From contig AXWR01000035.1 of the NCBI GenBank assembly GCA_000482765.1, positions 1 to 32,148 of the forward strand: a stretch of DNA of 32,148 nt, given 5' to 3'. Origin of the DNA: Meiothermus taiwanensis DSM 14542. Its GTDB lineage: Bacteria; Deinococcota; Deinococci; Deinococcales; Thermaceae. The translations under genes and the position numbers were made by a program. Position 1 is the first letter of the stretch; every line of letters starts with the position of its first letter. The notes beneath the pieces are model-generated. The model saw nothing but the letters and a program-made list of their open reading frames with translations, was not told the DNA's origin and did no database searches. Below are positions 6,406-13,954 of the stretch, piece by piece.

Positions 6406-7284
6406 TCAACCTTTGCGCAAGCGCGGGAACAGATAGCCTTCCAAAGCGCGGCCGGTAAGGGCGAAACCCAGCACCGCTAACGTGATCATCACCCCCGGGG
6501 GCACCACCCACCAGGGCCACGAACCGTTGAGAAAAGCCCCGCGAATCTGGGCGTAATAGAGGATGGAACCCCAGCTCTTGCGCACCGGGTCACCCAAGCC
6601 CAAGAAGGAGAGTGAGGCTTCGATCAGGATGCTGCCGGATGCCACCAGAATGAACTGCGAGACTGCGATGGGCAGCACCCCGGGCAGGATGTGGCGGAAG
6701 AGGATGTGGAAGTCGCTAGCCCCCAGGGCCCTGGCCCCTTCGACGTAGGTCGCCCCGCGCAAGGCCAGCACCCCGGAACGGATCACTCGAGCGGGTCGCG
6801 CCCAGATGACCAGCATGATGGCGGCAATCAGGTTGCCGGTGCTTGGTCCTAGATAGGCGGCCACCACGATCATCAGCGGGATGAAGGGCAGCACCAGCAT
6901 CACGTCCACCAGGCGCATCAGCGCCCCGTCCAGCCAGCCACCGCTGTAGCCCGCTACCAGACCCACCAACGTACCGATCAAGATGGCGCCTGCCGCAGCG
7001 CTAAAGCCGATCAGGAGCGAAACCCGCGTACCCACGATTAGCTCGGAGAGAATGTCCTGACCCACGTCGTTGGTGCCCAGCAGATGGGCGCTCGAGGGTT
7101 GCTCAAAGGGTTTGCCGCTGGGCAGGGTGGGGTCATAGGGGGCGATCAGCGGGCCGAACAGGGCTAAAAACAACATCAAGGTCAGCAAGCCCAGGCCCGT
7201 AACGCCGACAGGGCTAGCCAGAAGCATCTTCGAAAGCTCGCGCCAGCGTCTTGATCGGGCCGAAGCAACAGCAGAGCTAACCAT
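6406..7284 (-). CDS. Peptide/nickel-type ABC transporter permease (DppC-like)
   Basis: 292 residues from ATG 7284, which overlaps the end of the upstream permease gene by 8 bases. An in-frame earlier start (7308) would overlap further and is less likely. It has the N-terminal OppC_N segment with one helix (about 30-50), the periplasmic loop LLGTNDVGQDILSELIVGTR, then five more helices. The EAA loop EGARALGASDFHILFRHILPG (about residues 183-203) contacts the ATPase. DppC/OppC-type permeases pair with DppB-type permeases to import di- or oligopeptides. The cluster lacks the two ATPase genes, which must come from elsewhere in the genome. Confidence 0.93.
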   Translation of the reverse strand: MVSSAVASARSRRWRELSKMLLASPVGVTGLGLLTLMLFLALFGPLIAPYDPTLPSGKPFEQPSSAHLLGTNDVGQDILSELIVGTRVSLLIGFSAAAGAILIGTLVGLVAGYSGGWLDGALMRLVDVMLVLPFIPLMIVVAAYLGPSTGNLIAAIMLVIWARPARVIRSGVLALRGATYVEGARALGASDFHILFRHILPGVLPIAVSQFILVASGSILIEASLSFLGLGDPVRKSWGSILYYAQIRGAFLNGSWPWWVVPPGVMITLAVLGFALTGRALEGYLFPRLRKG

Positions 7285-8242
7285 GTGAACCCCGTACCCT
7301 GGGGTCAACCAGGGGATAGAGCAAGTCTGCCAGCAGGTTGAAAAGCAACACCGAAAGCGTCACCAGGAAAAAGGCCCCCTGCAGCAAGGGGTAATCGCGG
7401 TTGGTGGCCGACTCAAACAGCAGCCGCCCCACCCCTGGATAGGAGAACACCGTCTCGATTACTGCGGCCCCGCCCACCAGCGTTCCCAGGTTGAGCATGA
7501 ACACCGTGAACACCGGGAGGATGGCGTTGCGCAGGGCGTGCTTGTAAAGCACCTGGCGCTCGGCCATTCCCTTGGCCCGGGCGGTGCGGATGTAGTCCTC
7601 TCCCAGCACGGCGAGCATCGCGTAGCGCATCACCAGGTAGGTGCCGGAGAGGCTGGCGATGGTGAGGGTGGTGGCGGGCAATACCAGGTGACGCGTCACG
7701 TCTACCACCGCCGACCAGCCCTGGTAGTTGGCCCACGCAGTTCTGGCCCCGAAAACCGGGAAGATCTGTAGCTGCACGGCGAAGATCGCCACCAGCATCA
7801 TCCCCAGCCAGAAGGTGGGCACCGCGTCAAGGGCGATCGAGCCGGCCAGGGTGGTGTTGTCCAGCATCCCCCCACGCCGCCAGGCGGCCAGGGCCCCTAC
7901 GATGACGCCGAAGAGCGAGGAGAGGAGCAGGGCGGTTGCAGTGAGCAGAAGAGTCCAGGGTAGGCGCTCGAGCAGGATCGAGCGCACCGGACGATTTTCC
8001 TGGTAGCTGTAGCCGAGATCGCCACGGGCCAACTGGCCCAGGTAGCGCAAGAACTGCACCAGCAGCGGCTGGTCCAAGCCCGCGCGCTGGAGGATGGCCT
8101 GGCGCTGCTCGGGGCTCAGCGTGGCCACCTCATCACCAGCGAGGAACTGCAACGGGCTGCCCGGCATAGCCCGGGGCAGGAAGAAGTTCACCGTCACTGC
8201 GACCAGCAGCACCAGGAGGTATTGGCCCAGGCGATTGAGCAT
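7277..8242 (-). CDS. Peptide/nickel-type ABC transporter permease (DppB-like)
   Basis: 321 residues starting at ATG 8240-8242 (MLNRLGQYLLVLLVAVTVNFFLP). This start gives the usual first membrane helix at the N-terminus; an open extension upstream overlaps the binding-protein gene and has no family character. The markers of DppB/OppB are a GDLGYSYQENRPV loop, six helices, and the EAA motif RTARAKGMAERQVLYKHALRN followed by LPVFTVF. The first gene of the importer lies 10 bases upstream, and the second permease gene overlaps the 3' end. Confidence 0.94.
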   Translation of the reverse strand: MLNRLGQYLLVLLVAVTVNFFLPRAMPGSPLQFLAGDEVATLSPEQRQAILQRAGLDQPLLVQFLRYLGQLARGDLGYSYQENRPVRSILLERLPWTLLLTATALLLSSLFGVIVGALAAWRRGGMLDNTTLAGSIALDAVPTFWLGMMLVAIFAVQLQIFPVFGARTAWANYQGWSAVVDVTRHLVLPATTLTIASLSGTYLVMRYAMLAVLGEDYIRTARAKGMAERQVLYKHALRNAILPVFTVFMLNLGTLVGGAAVIETVFSYPGVGRLLFESATNRDYPLLQGAFFLVTLSVLLFNLLADLLYPLVDPRVRGSHG

Positions 8243-8252
8243 CGACTGCCCT

Positions 8253-9851
8253 TTACTGCCCTTGCAAGAAGGAGCGCTTGTTGATGATGCCCTGGCCCTT
8301 CTGGAACTTCCATCCGTCATAGGCCTCGGGCCGGTAGGCGTAGACCCCGTCGGCATACCACAAGGTGATAAAGGGTAGATCGCGCGCGATGATGGTCTGA
8401 ACCTGTGTCGCGAGCTGCTTGCGCTGGTCGAAGTCCACGGTGGTGACCATGCGCTCCGTGAGGCTGTCCACCGTAGGGTTCTTGTAACCGCCGATGTTGA
8501 GCGTCCCGGCAGCAGGGTTGGAGTTAAACAGCCCGCGCAGGTTGAGCTGCGAGGTCACCGGGGCGGACCATCCCCACATGGCCAACTCGAAGTTGCGGCC
8601 TTTGGCCACGTCGAAGTCCGGCCAAACTGCCTGTTGCACCGTGGTGGGGTCGAGCGAGCGTACGTTGAAGACGATGCCTGCGGGCCGAACCTGCTGGGCG
8701 ATCAGCTCCGCGGCACGGATGCGCAAAGGGTTGTTGGACTGCACCAGAAGCGTGAACTCCAGCCGCTTGCCGTCCTTGCCCACGCGTACACCCCCCGCGC
8801 CGGCCCGGTAGCCCAGCGAGTCCAGCACCTTCCCGGCCTCGGCTACGCTCAGGCGCTTGTACTCACGGGTGGCCGCACTGTAGAAGGGCGACTGCGGGTG
8901 CACGAAGCCGGCGTTGCCGGGAGTGCCGTAGCCGAGCAGCAACGTCTCGACCAAGCCCTTGGTGTCGATCAAGCCGGCCACCGCCTGGCGGAAGCGGACT
9001 TCGTTGAACGGCGGGATCGTGGTGTTGAACTGCAGCAGGGTGCTGGCATACCCTGGCCCCCGCACCACCTTGAGCCGTGGGTTATTGGAGAACTGGCCGA
9101 TCAGTTCGGGCAACACCTCGCGGCTGGTCGCGCTGATCTGCCCGGCCTGTAGGGCCTGGAAGGTCGAGGTGGCGTCTTTGATGATGCTCAACACCACCTC
9201 GTCCGCACCGGGTTTGCCGCCAAAGTAGCTGGGATTCTCCACCAGCCGGTACGACTGGTCCGGGCGGTGCTCCACCAGCTTGAAGGGGCCGCTGCCCGTG
9301 GCGTTCTTGAAAGCCCTGGGGTCGGTGACGTTCTGCCAGAGGTGCTGGGGCAGGATGGGCACGTCGGCCAGCGTGACCTGCTGGAAGTTGGCCTCGGGCC
9401 GGGGAAGGGTGATGACTACTGTGCGTTCATCCGGCGTGCGGATGTCGGAGATGCCGCGCACCGCGGTAGCGAAACGTCCGATCAGGGGGTACTTCTTGTA
9501 GTACTCGTAGGAGAACTTCACGTCGGCGCTGGTCAGGGGTTTGCCGTCATGCCACACAGCGCCCTCGCGGAGCTTGATGGTCCACTGCCGGCCCCCGTTC
9601 GTGCTGGTGACGCTCTCCGCCAGCCAAGGGCGGGGCACGTCGCCTAGGTCGTTGAGCATCAGGGTGTCGAACACCAGGGACAGCATGTTGTAACCGGGGT
9701 AGCCGGTCACGTACGTGTAGGGAGTTAGCTCTCCCTCATCCTGGGGTATGGCGAGAATGATGCGCTGGCCAGTGTGACCGGCCAGTGCGGCACCTGTCAG
9801 CAGCGCGAAGGACACAGCCAGGACTAACGACAGCACGTTGAATCGCTTCAT
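8253..9851 (-). CDS. Peptide-type ABC transporter substrate-binding protein (SBP family 5)
   Basis: 532 residues. ATG 9849-9851 follows GGGAGGGGAA, a clear Shine-Dalgarno; an in-frame start 8 codons earlier is unlikely. The signal peptide spans about residues 5-24 (VLSLVLAVSFALLTGAALA) and has no lipobox Cys, so the protein is predicted to be exported without lipidation. SBP_bac_5 features follow: WLAESVTSTNGGRQWTIKLR, GAVWHDGKPLTSADVKFSYEY, and NATGSGPFKLVEHRPDQ. The family captures di/oligopeptides, nickel or sugars. First gene of the operon; an activator-type box lies about 100 bases upstream. Ligand unknown. Confidence 0.94.
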   Translation of the reverse strand: MKRFNVLSLVLAVSFALLTGAALAGHTGQRIILAIPQDEGELTPYTYVTGYPGYNMLSLVFDTLMLNDLGDVPRPWLAESVTSTNGGRQWTIKLREGAVWHDGKPLTSADVKFSYEYYKKYPLIGRFATAVRGISDIRTPDERTVVITLPRPEANFQQVTLADVPILPQHLWQNVTDPRAFKNATGSGPFKLVEHRPDQSYRLVENPSYFGGKPGADEVVLSIIKDATSTFQALQAGQISATSREVLPELIGQFSNNPRLKVVRGPGYASTLLQFNTTIPPFNEVRFRQAVAGLIDTKGLVETLLLGYGTPGNAGFVHPQSPFYSAATREYKRLSVAEAGKVLDSLGYRAGAGGVRVGKDGKRLEFTLLVQSNNPLRIRAAELIAQQVRPAGIVFNVRSLDPTTVQQAVWPDFDVAKGRNFELAMWGWSAPVTSQLNLRGLFNSNPAAGTLNIGGYKNPTVDSLTERMVTTVDFDQRKQLATQVQTIIARDLPFITLWYADGVYAYRPEAYDGWKFQKGQGIINKRSFLQGQ

Positions 9852-9941
9852 TTCCCCTCCCGTACACAGCCGCAATCCCCACCCTCAGAATAAGCCGAGC
9901 GTTGAGCGAAGTGGGCGAGGTTGCGTGGTGTTAATGGGAGA

Positions 9942-9974
9942 ACGATGGCATTGAATTGTTAAGCTAATGTAAAG
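9942..9974 (-). promoter_or_regulatory. Tandem activator box (box 3) upstream of the peptide-importer operon
   Basis: Read on the minus strand, CTTTACAT-TAG-CTTAACAA occupies 9974-9956, the same 8+3+8 structure as boxes 1, 2, 4 and 5. The best -10 at the matching distance is CATCGT (9947-9942), which is poor. The leader to the ATG would be about 85 bases with a Shine-Dalgarno, unlike the leaderless promoters elsewhere. Confidence 0.45.
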
Positions 9975-10096
9975 CCGCCCACGGAGGAGTCAGGAAACCG
10001 CTTCCCGGCGAGGGCAGGACGCGCATCAGGGCGGTGAGCCGGGCATTGCCCCGCCGTTAGGTGACCCCACGCTCCGCAGACCCGGCCCCGCTCCTA

Positions 10097-10118
10097 CCCG
10101 CCACACCGGCGGGTCTTT
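10097..10118 (+). terminator. Terminator-like hairpin with short T-run
   Basis: CCCGCC-acacc-GGCGGG followed by TCTTT. It has the form of a short intrinsic terminator on the plus strand, just before the ArsR-type regulator promoter. No plus-strand gene is visible upstream, so it may insulate the regulator promoter or be left over from a lost gene. Confidence 0.35.
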
Positions 10119-10120
10119 CG

Positions 10121-10152
10121 GGCGACGGTGGTTCGCCAAAACCACCGTCGCC
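10121..10152. repeat. Perfect 13-bp inverted repeat
   Basis: GGCGACGGTGGTT (10121-10133) and its exact complement AACCACCGTCGCC (10140-10152) flank a 6-base loop. It lies directly behind the smaller hairpin and before the AT-rich promoter at 10183. There is no T-run. It may be a second terminator stem or a binding palindrome. The rest of the 9.98-10.18 kb gap shows no gene. Confidence 0.45.
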
Positions 10153-10182
10153 GCCGGCCTACAGCTCGAGCGGTTTATATAT

Positions 10183-10209
10183 TTGTCTATCCGGATAAAA
10201 GGATATAAT
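10183..10209 (+). promoter_or_regulatory. Leaderless promoter with operator for the ArsR-MFS operon
   Basis: A perfect TATAAT (10204-10209) ends 7 bases before the ATG at 10217, so transcription should begin at or next to the start codon. A -35-like TTGTCT (10183-10188) is 15 bases upstream. Between them lies the perfect palindrome TATCCGGATA (10188-10197), followed by a second GGATA. This is the position expected for a self-regulating ArsR-type operator. Confidence 0.65.
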
Positions 10210-10216
10210 CAACGGC

Positions 10217-10558
10217 ATGGAGCGCCACGGCGTTTCGTACCCACCCCCCCAGCAAGACTTCGAGCGAGTCCTGAGGACATTCCAGGCCCTGGCTGAGACC
10301 GCCCGCCTGCGCATCGCCCTGGGCATGATCGAGGGGGAGCAGAGCGTGGGTTGCCTGGTCGAGCGCCTCGACCTGCCCCAGAGCACCGTCTCGAGGCACC
10401 TCGCGGCGCTACGGGCGGCTGAGGTGGCGACGGCCCGCCGCGAGGGGACCAAGGTGTTCTACCGCCTCAAGAGCCACATCGCCGACCTGCTGACCCAGGC
10501 CTTCGCCCACGCCGAGCACCAGCGGCTGGGGCTTCCCGAACACGGGGCTTCGCGGTGA
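10217..10558 (+). CDS. ArsR-family winged-helix repressor
   Basis: 113 residues. The HTH runs from about residue 40 to 75 (SVGCLVERLDLPQSTVSRHLAALRAAEV), followed by the beta-wing ATARREGTKVFYRLKSH. Unlike the regulator at 322, the alpha3N site has a single Cys (SVGCLVERL) and no CxC. The C-terminal helix holds His96-type residues (HIADLLTQAFAHAEHQRLG), a possible nickel/cobalt- or zinc-type site. The gene is leaderless and its stop overlaps the GTG of the exporter gene (GTGA). It is the likely local repressor of that exporter. The inducer cannot be deduced. Confidence 0.9.
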   Translation: MERHGVSYPPPQQDFERVLRTFQALAETARLRIALGMIEGEQSVGCLVERLDLPQSTVSRHLAALRAAEVATARREGTKVFYRLKSHIADLLTQAFAHAEHQRLGLPEHGASR

Positions 10559-11769
10559 AGGTCCTCCTCCCCTTCCGGAGTCTGCGCAACCCGCTTTTCG
10601 CCCGGCTCTACGCCGCGCAGACTACCAGCCTGTTGGGCGACGCCTTTACCTGGGTGGGTCTGGCTCTGCTGGCCTTTGAGGTGGGTGGGGCACGGTCGGC
10701 GGCGATTCTGGCCGGGGCGCTCACGCTGCGGGTTACGGCCTTCGTGGCTCTCTCGCCGCTGGCGGGAGCCTTGGCCGACCGGATGGACCGCAAGACCCTG
10801 ATGGTCGCTGCCGACCTGGGGCGAATGGTGGTCATCGGGCTGATGCCCCTGGTAAGTGAGGTCTGGCAGGTCTACGTGCTGATGTTTGCCCTTAACGCGC
10901 TCACCGCCTTTTTCACCCCCGCGTATCAGGCAGCCCTGCCTCAGGTGACGCGGCAGAAGGACTACGCTCAGGCCATCGCGCTTTCTGGAGCGACCTACGA
11001 GGTGCTGGGGGTGCTCGGCCCCGGGGTGGCGGGTGCGATCGCCGGGCTGATCGGGGCACGGAACATTTTCTTCTTGGACGCGGGGACCTTTTTGATCTCG
11101 GCCCTGCTCATCTTGACCCTGCCGGTGAGGCTGCGGGTGGATCGGTCGTCGGACACGGCACAGGCCACCACGTTACGCGACGTTCAGGACGGAACACTGC
11201 GGTTATGGCAGGACGCCCCGATGCGCTACGCGCTGCTGCTGGAGTTGGTCGCGGCGGTATCGGGTGCGCTGATTTTGGTGGGCACGGTAGGGCTGGTGCG
11301 GGGGCAGCTCGAGCTGGGCGACCTCGAGTACGGCTGGGGGATGGCGGCCTTCGGGGTCGGGGCCACGCTGGCGGCCCTGGCGGTGGGCGCCCTGGAGGGG
11401 CGCCTGCCCCGCACCACCTTCGTGCTGCTGGGGGCGCTGGTCTCCACACTGGCGGTGCTGCCCGCCAATTTCGTTCCGTTCATCCCTTTGCTGCTCCTGT
11501 GGATCCTTGCCGGGGCGGGCCAGAACTGGGTTAACCTGCCTACTCAAACACTCATCGCCGACCGCACCCCTGAAGCGTTCCAGGGGCGGGTCTACGGGGC
11601 ACACTTCGCCTGGAGCCACCTGTGGTGGGCGTTGACTTACCCCCTGGCCGGCTGGCTGGGGAGCCGCTTCGCCGAGCAGTCCTTCTTATACGGCGGTTTC
11701 GTGGCCGTAGTTCTGCTCGCCGGAGTGATGCTCCAGCCCAGGCTCAGGAACCGGGCGACGCCGGGGTGA
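10555..11769 (+). CDS. MFS exporter (MFS_3 / EntS-NreB-like)
   Basis: 404 residues with about 12 hydrophobic segments. The family signature between helices 2 and 3 is GALADRMDRKTLMVAADLGRM (residues about 73-93), and the PAYQAALPQVT segment after helix 4 is typical of the MFS_3 group, which contains the enterobactin exporter EntS and nickel-resistance NreB-like pumps. Proton-driven efflux of a small molecule or metal complex is expected at the inner membrane. The GTG start overlaps the repressor stop, and the two genes form a resistance operon. The substrate is unknown. Confidence 0.9.
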   Translation: MKVLLPFRSLRNPLFARLYAAQTTSLLGDAFTWVGLALLAFEVGGARSAAILAGALTLRVTAFVALSPLAGALADRMDRKTLMVAADLGRMVVIGLMPLVSEVWQVYVLMFALNALTAFFTPAYQAALPQVTRQKDYAQAIALSGATYEVLGVLGPGVAGAIAGLIGARNIFFLDAGTFLISALLILTLPVRLRVDRSSDTAQATTLRDVQDGTLRLWQDAPMRYALLLELVAAVSGALILVGTVGLVRGQLELGDLEYGWGMAAFGVGATLAALAVGALEGRLPRTTFVLLGALVSTLAVLPANFVPFIPLLLLWILAGAGQNWVNLPTQTLIADRTPEAFQGRVYGAHFAWSHLWWALTYPLAGWLGSRFAEQSFLYGGFVAVVLLAGVMLQPRLRNRATPG

Positions 11770-11833
11770 GTCGGCAAAACGTCCCCGCCCGGCTCTGCCC
11801 CTCTAGGGCAGTCGCCGCCGCAAGGGCGAGCCC

Positions 11834-11855
11834 TCGGGGCGACCGAGCGCCCCGA
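11834..11855. terminator. GC-rich hairpin between convergent genes
   Basis: TCGGGGCG-N6-CGCCCCGA, a perfect 8-bp stem lying between the convergent MFS and GntR genes. There is no T-run, so termination would depend on the stem alone or on Rho. A smaller dyad GGGATT-A-AATCCC follows at 11883-11895. Confidence 0.35.
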
Positions 11856-11926
11856 ACGGGAGCGGGGCGGGAGGCCGGTGATGGGATTAAATCCCTTCGG
11901 CGGCCAGGAGGGTTGACCCGTTGGGC

Positions 11927-12610
11927 CTATGGGCTCTTGGCCAGTTTGCCCAATACCCGCCTCGAGAAACGGTCGGTGGCTCCCTCCCAGTTGCCTTCGA
12001 GGGCCTCCAGGGCTTTGCGGCTTTTGCCCGTGCGGAGCGACTCCACGATGACTTGATGTTCTTTTACGGACTCCATCGCGTCCTTGGAGTCGAAGTGGGC
12101 CAGCTCGAAGCGGCGTAATTTAACCTTCAAATCCGCCAAGAGCTGTGCCAACTCGCGGTTGCCCGAGCGCTCGATCCAGACCTGGTGGAAGGCGTTGTCC
12201 GCCGCCAGCGCCGCCTTGGCGTCGTGGCGTTCGATGGCCTGAGCCAGACGGGCGTTGGCCGCTTCCAGGGTCAGGAAATCGGCCTCGGTCAGCTTGAACT
12301 GAGCCAGCTCCAGGGCGTAGACCTCCAGGCGCTGCACGATGCCGTACAACTCATCGGCCTGCTCGGGGTCGAGCCGCGCTACCCGGGTCCACTTGTGCGA
12401 GGCGGTCTCGATCAGGCCCTCGTCCTCGAGCCGGCGTAGCGCCTCGCGAACCGGGGTACGGCTGACCTCGAGCGCTTCCGCCAGTTCGACATCCTTGATG
12501 ACCTCACCCGGCCTGAGTGTGCCGTCGATGATCCAATCCCGCAGCTGTTTGTACACCTGTTCCCGGGCCAGCTCCCGCTTGACCTTACGAACCTGTGATG
12601 GCAGTGGCAC
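11927..12610 (-). CDS. GntR-family regulator with FCD domain (FadR subfamily)
   Basis: 227 residues from GTG 12610. The start was chosen because TATACT (12617-12622) ends 6 bases upstream, giving a leaderless transcript; an in-frame TTG at 12628 would lie upstream of that promoter. The winged helix (about 12-75) has VYKQLRDWIIDGTLRPGEVI and LAEALEVSRTPVREALRRLE. The FCD all-helical domain follows, with DNAFHQVW, LAHFDS and VKEHQVIV giving the Asp/His metal-ligand pattern. FCD regulators respond to small organic acids or amino acids. It is divergent from the PLP enzyme and amino-acid importer operon, which it probably controls. Confidence 0.92.
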   Translation of the reverse strand: MPLPSQVRKVKRELAREQVYKQLRDWIIDGTLRPGEVIKDVELAEALEVSRTPVREALRRLEDEGLIETASHKWTRVARLDPEQADELYGIVQRLEVYALELAQFKLTEADFLTLEAANARLAQAIERHDAKAALAADNAFHQVWIERSGNRELAQLLADLKVKLRRFELAHFDSKDAMESVKEHQVIVESLRTGKSRKALEALEGNWEGATDRFSRRVLGKLAKSP

Positions 12611-12616
12611 ACGTGA

Positions 12617-12662
12617 AGTATACCTCAACCCTTGACTTGTAGTATCAAATATGCAATATATT
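12617..12662 (+). promoter_or_regulatory. Divergent promoter region of the GntR gene and PLP-enzyme operon
   Basis: The minus-strand -10 TATACT (12617-12622) serves the regulator. On the plus strand TTGACT (12632-12637) and AATATA (12655-12660, 17-base spacer) or TATATT (12657-12662) form a promoter for the aminotransferase operon. Both AGTAT half-sites (12617 and 12641) face the same way, 24 bases apart, and could be regulator contacts. Transcription would start near 12668, which rules out the ATG at 12651 as the enzyme start. Confidence 0.5.
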
Positions 12663-12701
12663 ACTGTGTCGCCAGCCCAAGCCCAACCCCCTGCTGCTCA
12701 C

Positions 12702-12743
12702 AGGGTTCGGCTACCCAAGTTAAGGGTTCGGCCACCGGAGTTA
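12702..12743 (+). repeat. Two-copy 21-bp tandem repeat in the 5' leader
   Basis: AGGGTTCGGCTACCCAAGTTA is followed directly by AGGGTTCGGCCACCGGAGTTA (17 of 21 identical). The 21-bp period is two DNA turns, so both copies present the same face. The second copy contains the GGAG Shine-Dalgarno of the aminotransferase gene. A regulator binding site or a duplication in the leader are both possible. Confidence 0.6.
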
Positions 12744-12746
12744 AGC

Positions 12747-13934
12747 GTGTTTGACCTCGACAAAGCCCGCAGGGAGACTCCTGGGGTGAACCATGTGGTT
12801 CACCTCAACAACGCCGGGGCGGCGCTGATGCCCCAAGCTGTGTTGGATGCAGTCAAGGCCCACCTGGAATTGGAAGCGCACACCGGCGGTTACGAGGCGG
12901 CCCGTGCGCGGGAGGGGGAGTTGAGCGCAGTGTATACCTCGCTGGCGCGGCTGCTGGGCTGCCATCCCGATGAAGTGGCGGTGGTGGAAAACGCCACCCG
13001 GGCTTGGGACATGGCCTTTTACAGCATCCCCTTCCGGGCGGGAGACGTGATCCTCACCAGCCAGGCCGAGTACGCCAGCAACTACATCGCCTACCTCCAG
13101 GTATCCCGGCGCACCGGGGCGGTGGTCGAGGTCATCCCTGACGATGAGCACGGTCAGGTAGACGTCGAGGCCCTTTCAAGGATGCTCAAGAAGCGGGTCA
13201 AGCTGGTCTCGATCACCCACATCCCGACCAACGGGGGGCTGGTCAATCCCGCAGCCGAGATCGGAAGGCTCACCCGAGCGCACGGGGTGCTGTACCTGCT
13301 GGATGCCTGCCAGTCGGTGGGGCAGATGCCCGTAGACGTACAAGAAATCGGCTGTGACCTGCTTTCAGCGACCAGCCGCAAGTACCTGCGGGGCCCGCGT
13401 GGGGTGGGCTTCCTCTATGCTCGCAGGGAGGTGTTGCAGCGGCTCGAGCCACCCTTCCTCGACCTCCATGCCGCGACCTGGGTAGCACCCGACCGCTACG
13501 AGATCGAGCCCGGCGCCAGGCGCTTCGAGAACTGGGAGTGCAACGTCGCGGGCAAGCTGGGCCTTGGAGCCGCGGTCGATTACGCGCTGGCCTGGGGGCT
13601 GGAGAACACGTGGCCCAGGGTGCGGGCCCTGGCCGAGCAAGTGCGCAGGGGCCTGGGCGAGGTTCCCGGGTGCGAGGTGCTCGACCTGGGTCGCGAACGG
13701 TGTGGCATCATCTCGTTCACCCTCGAGGGCTACGCCCCCGACCAGATACGCGACTGCCTGCGGCGGCAAGGCATCAACGTCAATGTCTCCCGCGCCCCTT
13801 CCACATTCTTGGACATGACCCGGCGGGGCATCAAGGAATTGGTGCGGGCGAGTGTCCATTACTACAACAGCGAGACCGAACTTGAGCGGTTTCTGGTCGC
13901 GCTCGGGCGACTCGAGCAGGAAGTGCGGGCTTAG
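12747..13934 (+). CDS. Aminotransferase class V-fold PLP enzyme (cysteine desulfurase/EgtE-like)
   Basis: 395 residues from GTG 12747, preceded by GGAG at 12737-12740; the family normally begins near the VVHLNNAGAALMP segment, as it does here. Class V markers: substrate segment NNAG, VVENATRAWDMAFYS, LDACQSVGQMPVDV with the PLP-nitrogen Asp, and the Schiff-base lysine Lys212 in SATSRKYLRGPRGVGFL. The nearest well-known relatives are cysteine desulfurases, kynureninase-like enzymes and isopenicillin-epimerase-like lyases/transaminases. The exact reaction cannot be read. It precedes a polar amino-acid importer (20-base gap), so it probably breaks down the imported amino acid or a derivative of it (inference). 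Confidence 0.9.
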   Translation: MFDLDKARRETPGVNHVVHLNNAGAALMPQAVLDAVKAHLELEAHTGGYEAARAREGELSAVYTSLARLLGCHPDEVAVVENATRAWDMAFYSIPFRAGDVILTSQAEYASNYIAYLQVSRRTGAVVEVIPDDEHGQVDVEALSRMLKKRVKLVSITHIPTNGGLVNPAAEIGRLTRAHGVLYLLDACQSVGQMPVDVQEIGCDLLSATSRKYLRGPRGVGFLYARREVLQRLEPPFLDLHAATWVAPDRYEIEPGARRFENWECNVAGKLGLGAAVDYALAWGLENTWPRVRALAEQVRRGLGEVPGCEVLDLGRERCGIISFTLEGYAPDQIRDCLRRQGINVNVSRAPSTFLDMTRRGIKELVRASVHYYNSETELERFLVALGRLEQEVRA

Positions 13935-13954
13935 GCGGGCTTAAGGAGGTAGGC

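Noticed and set aside
12651..12746. ATG 12651 as the start of the class V enzyme
   Set aside because: It lies inside the likely promoter (TTGACT at 12632, -10 at 12655-12662), and the added residues have no family character. GTG 12747 has a Shine-Dalgarno.
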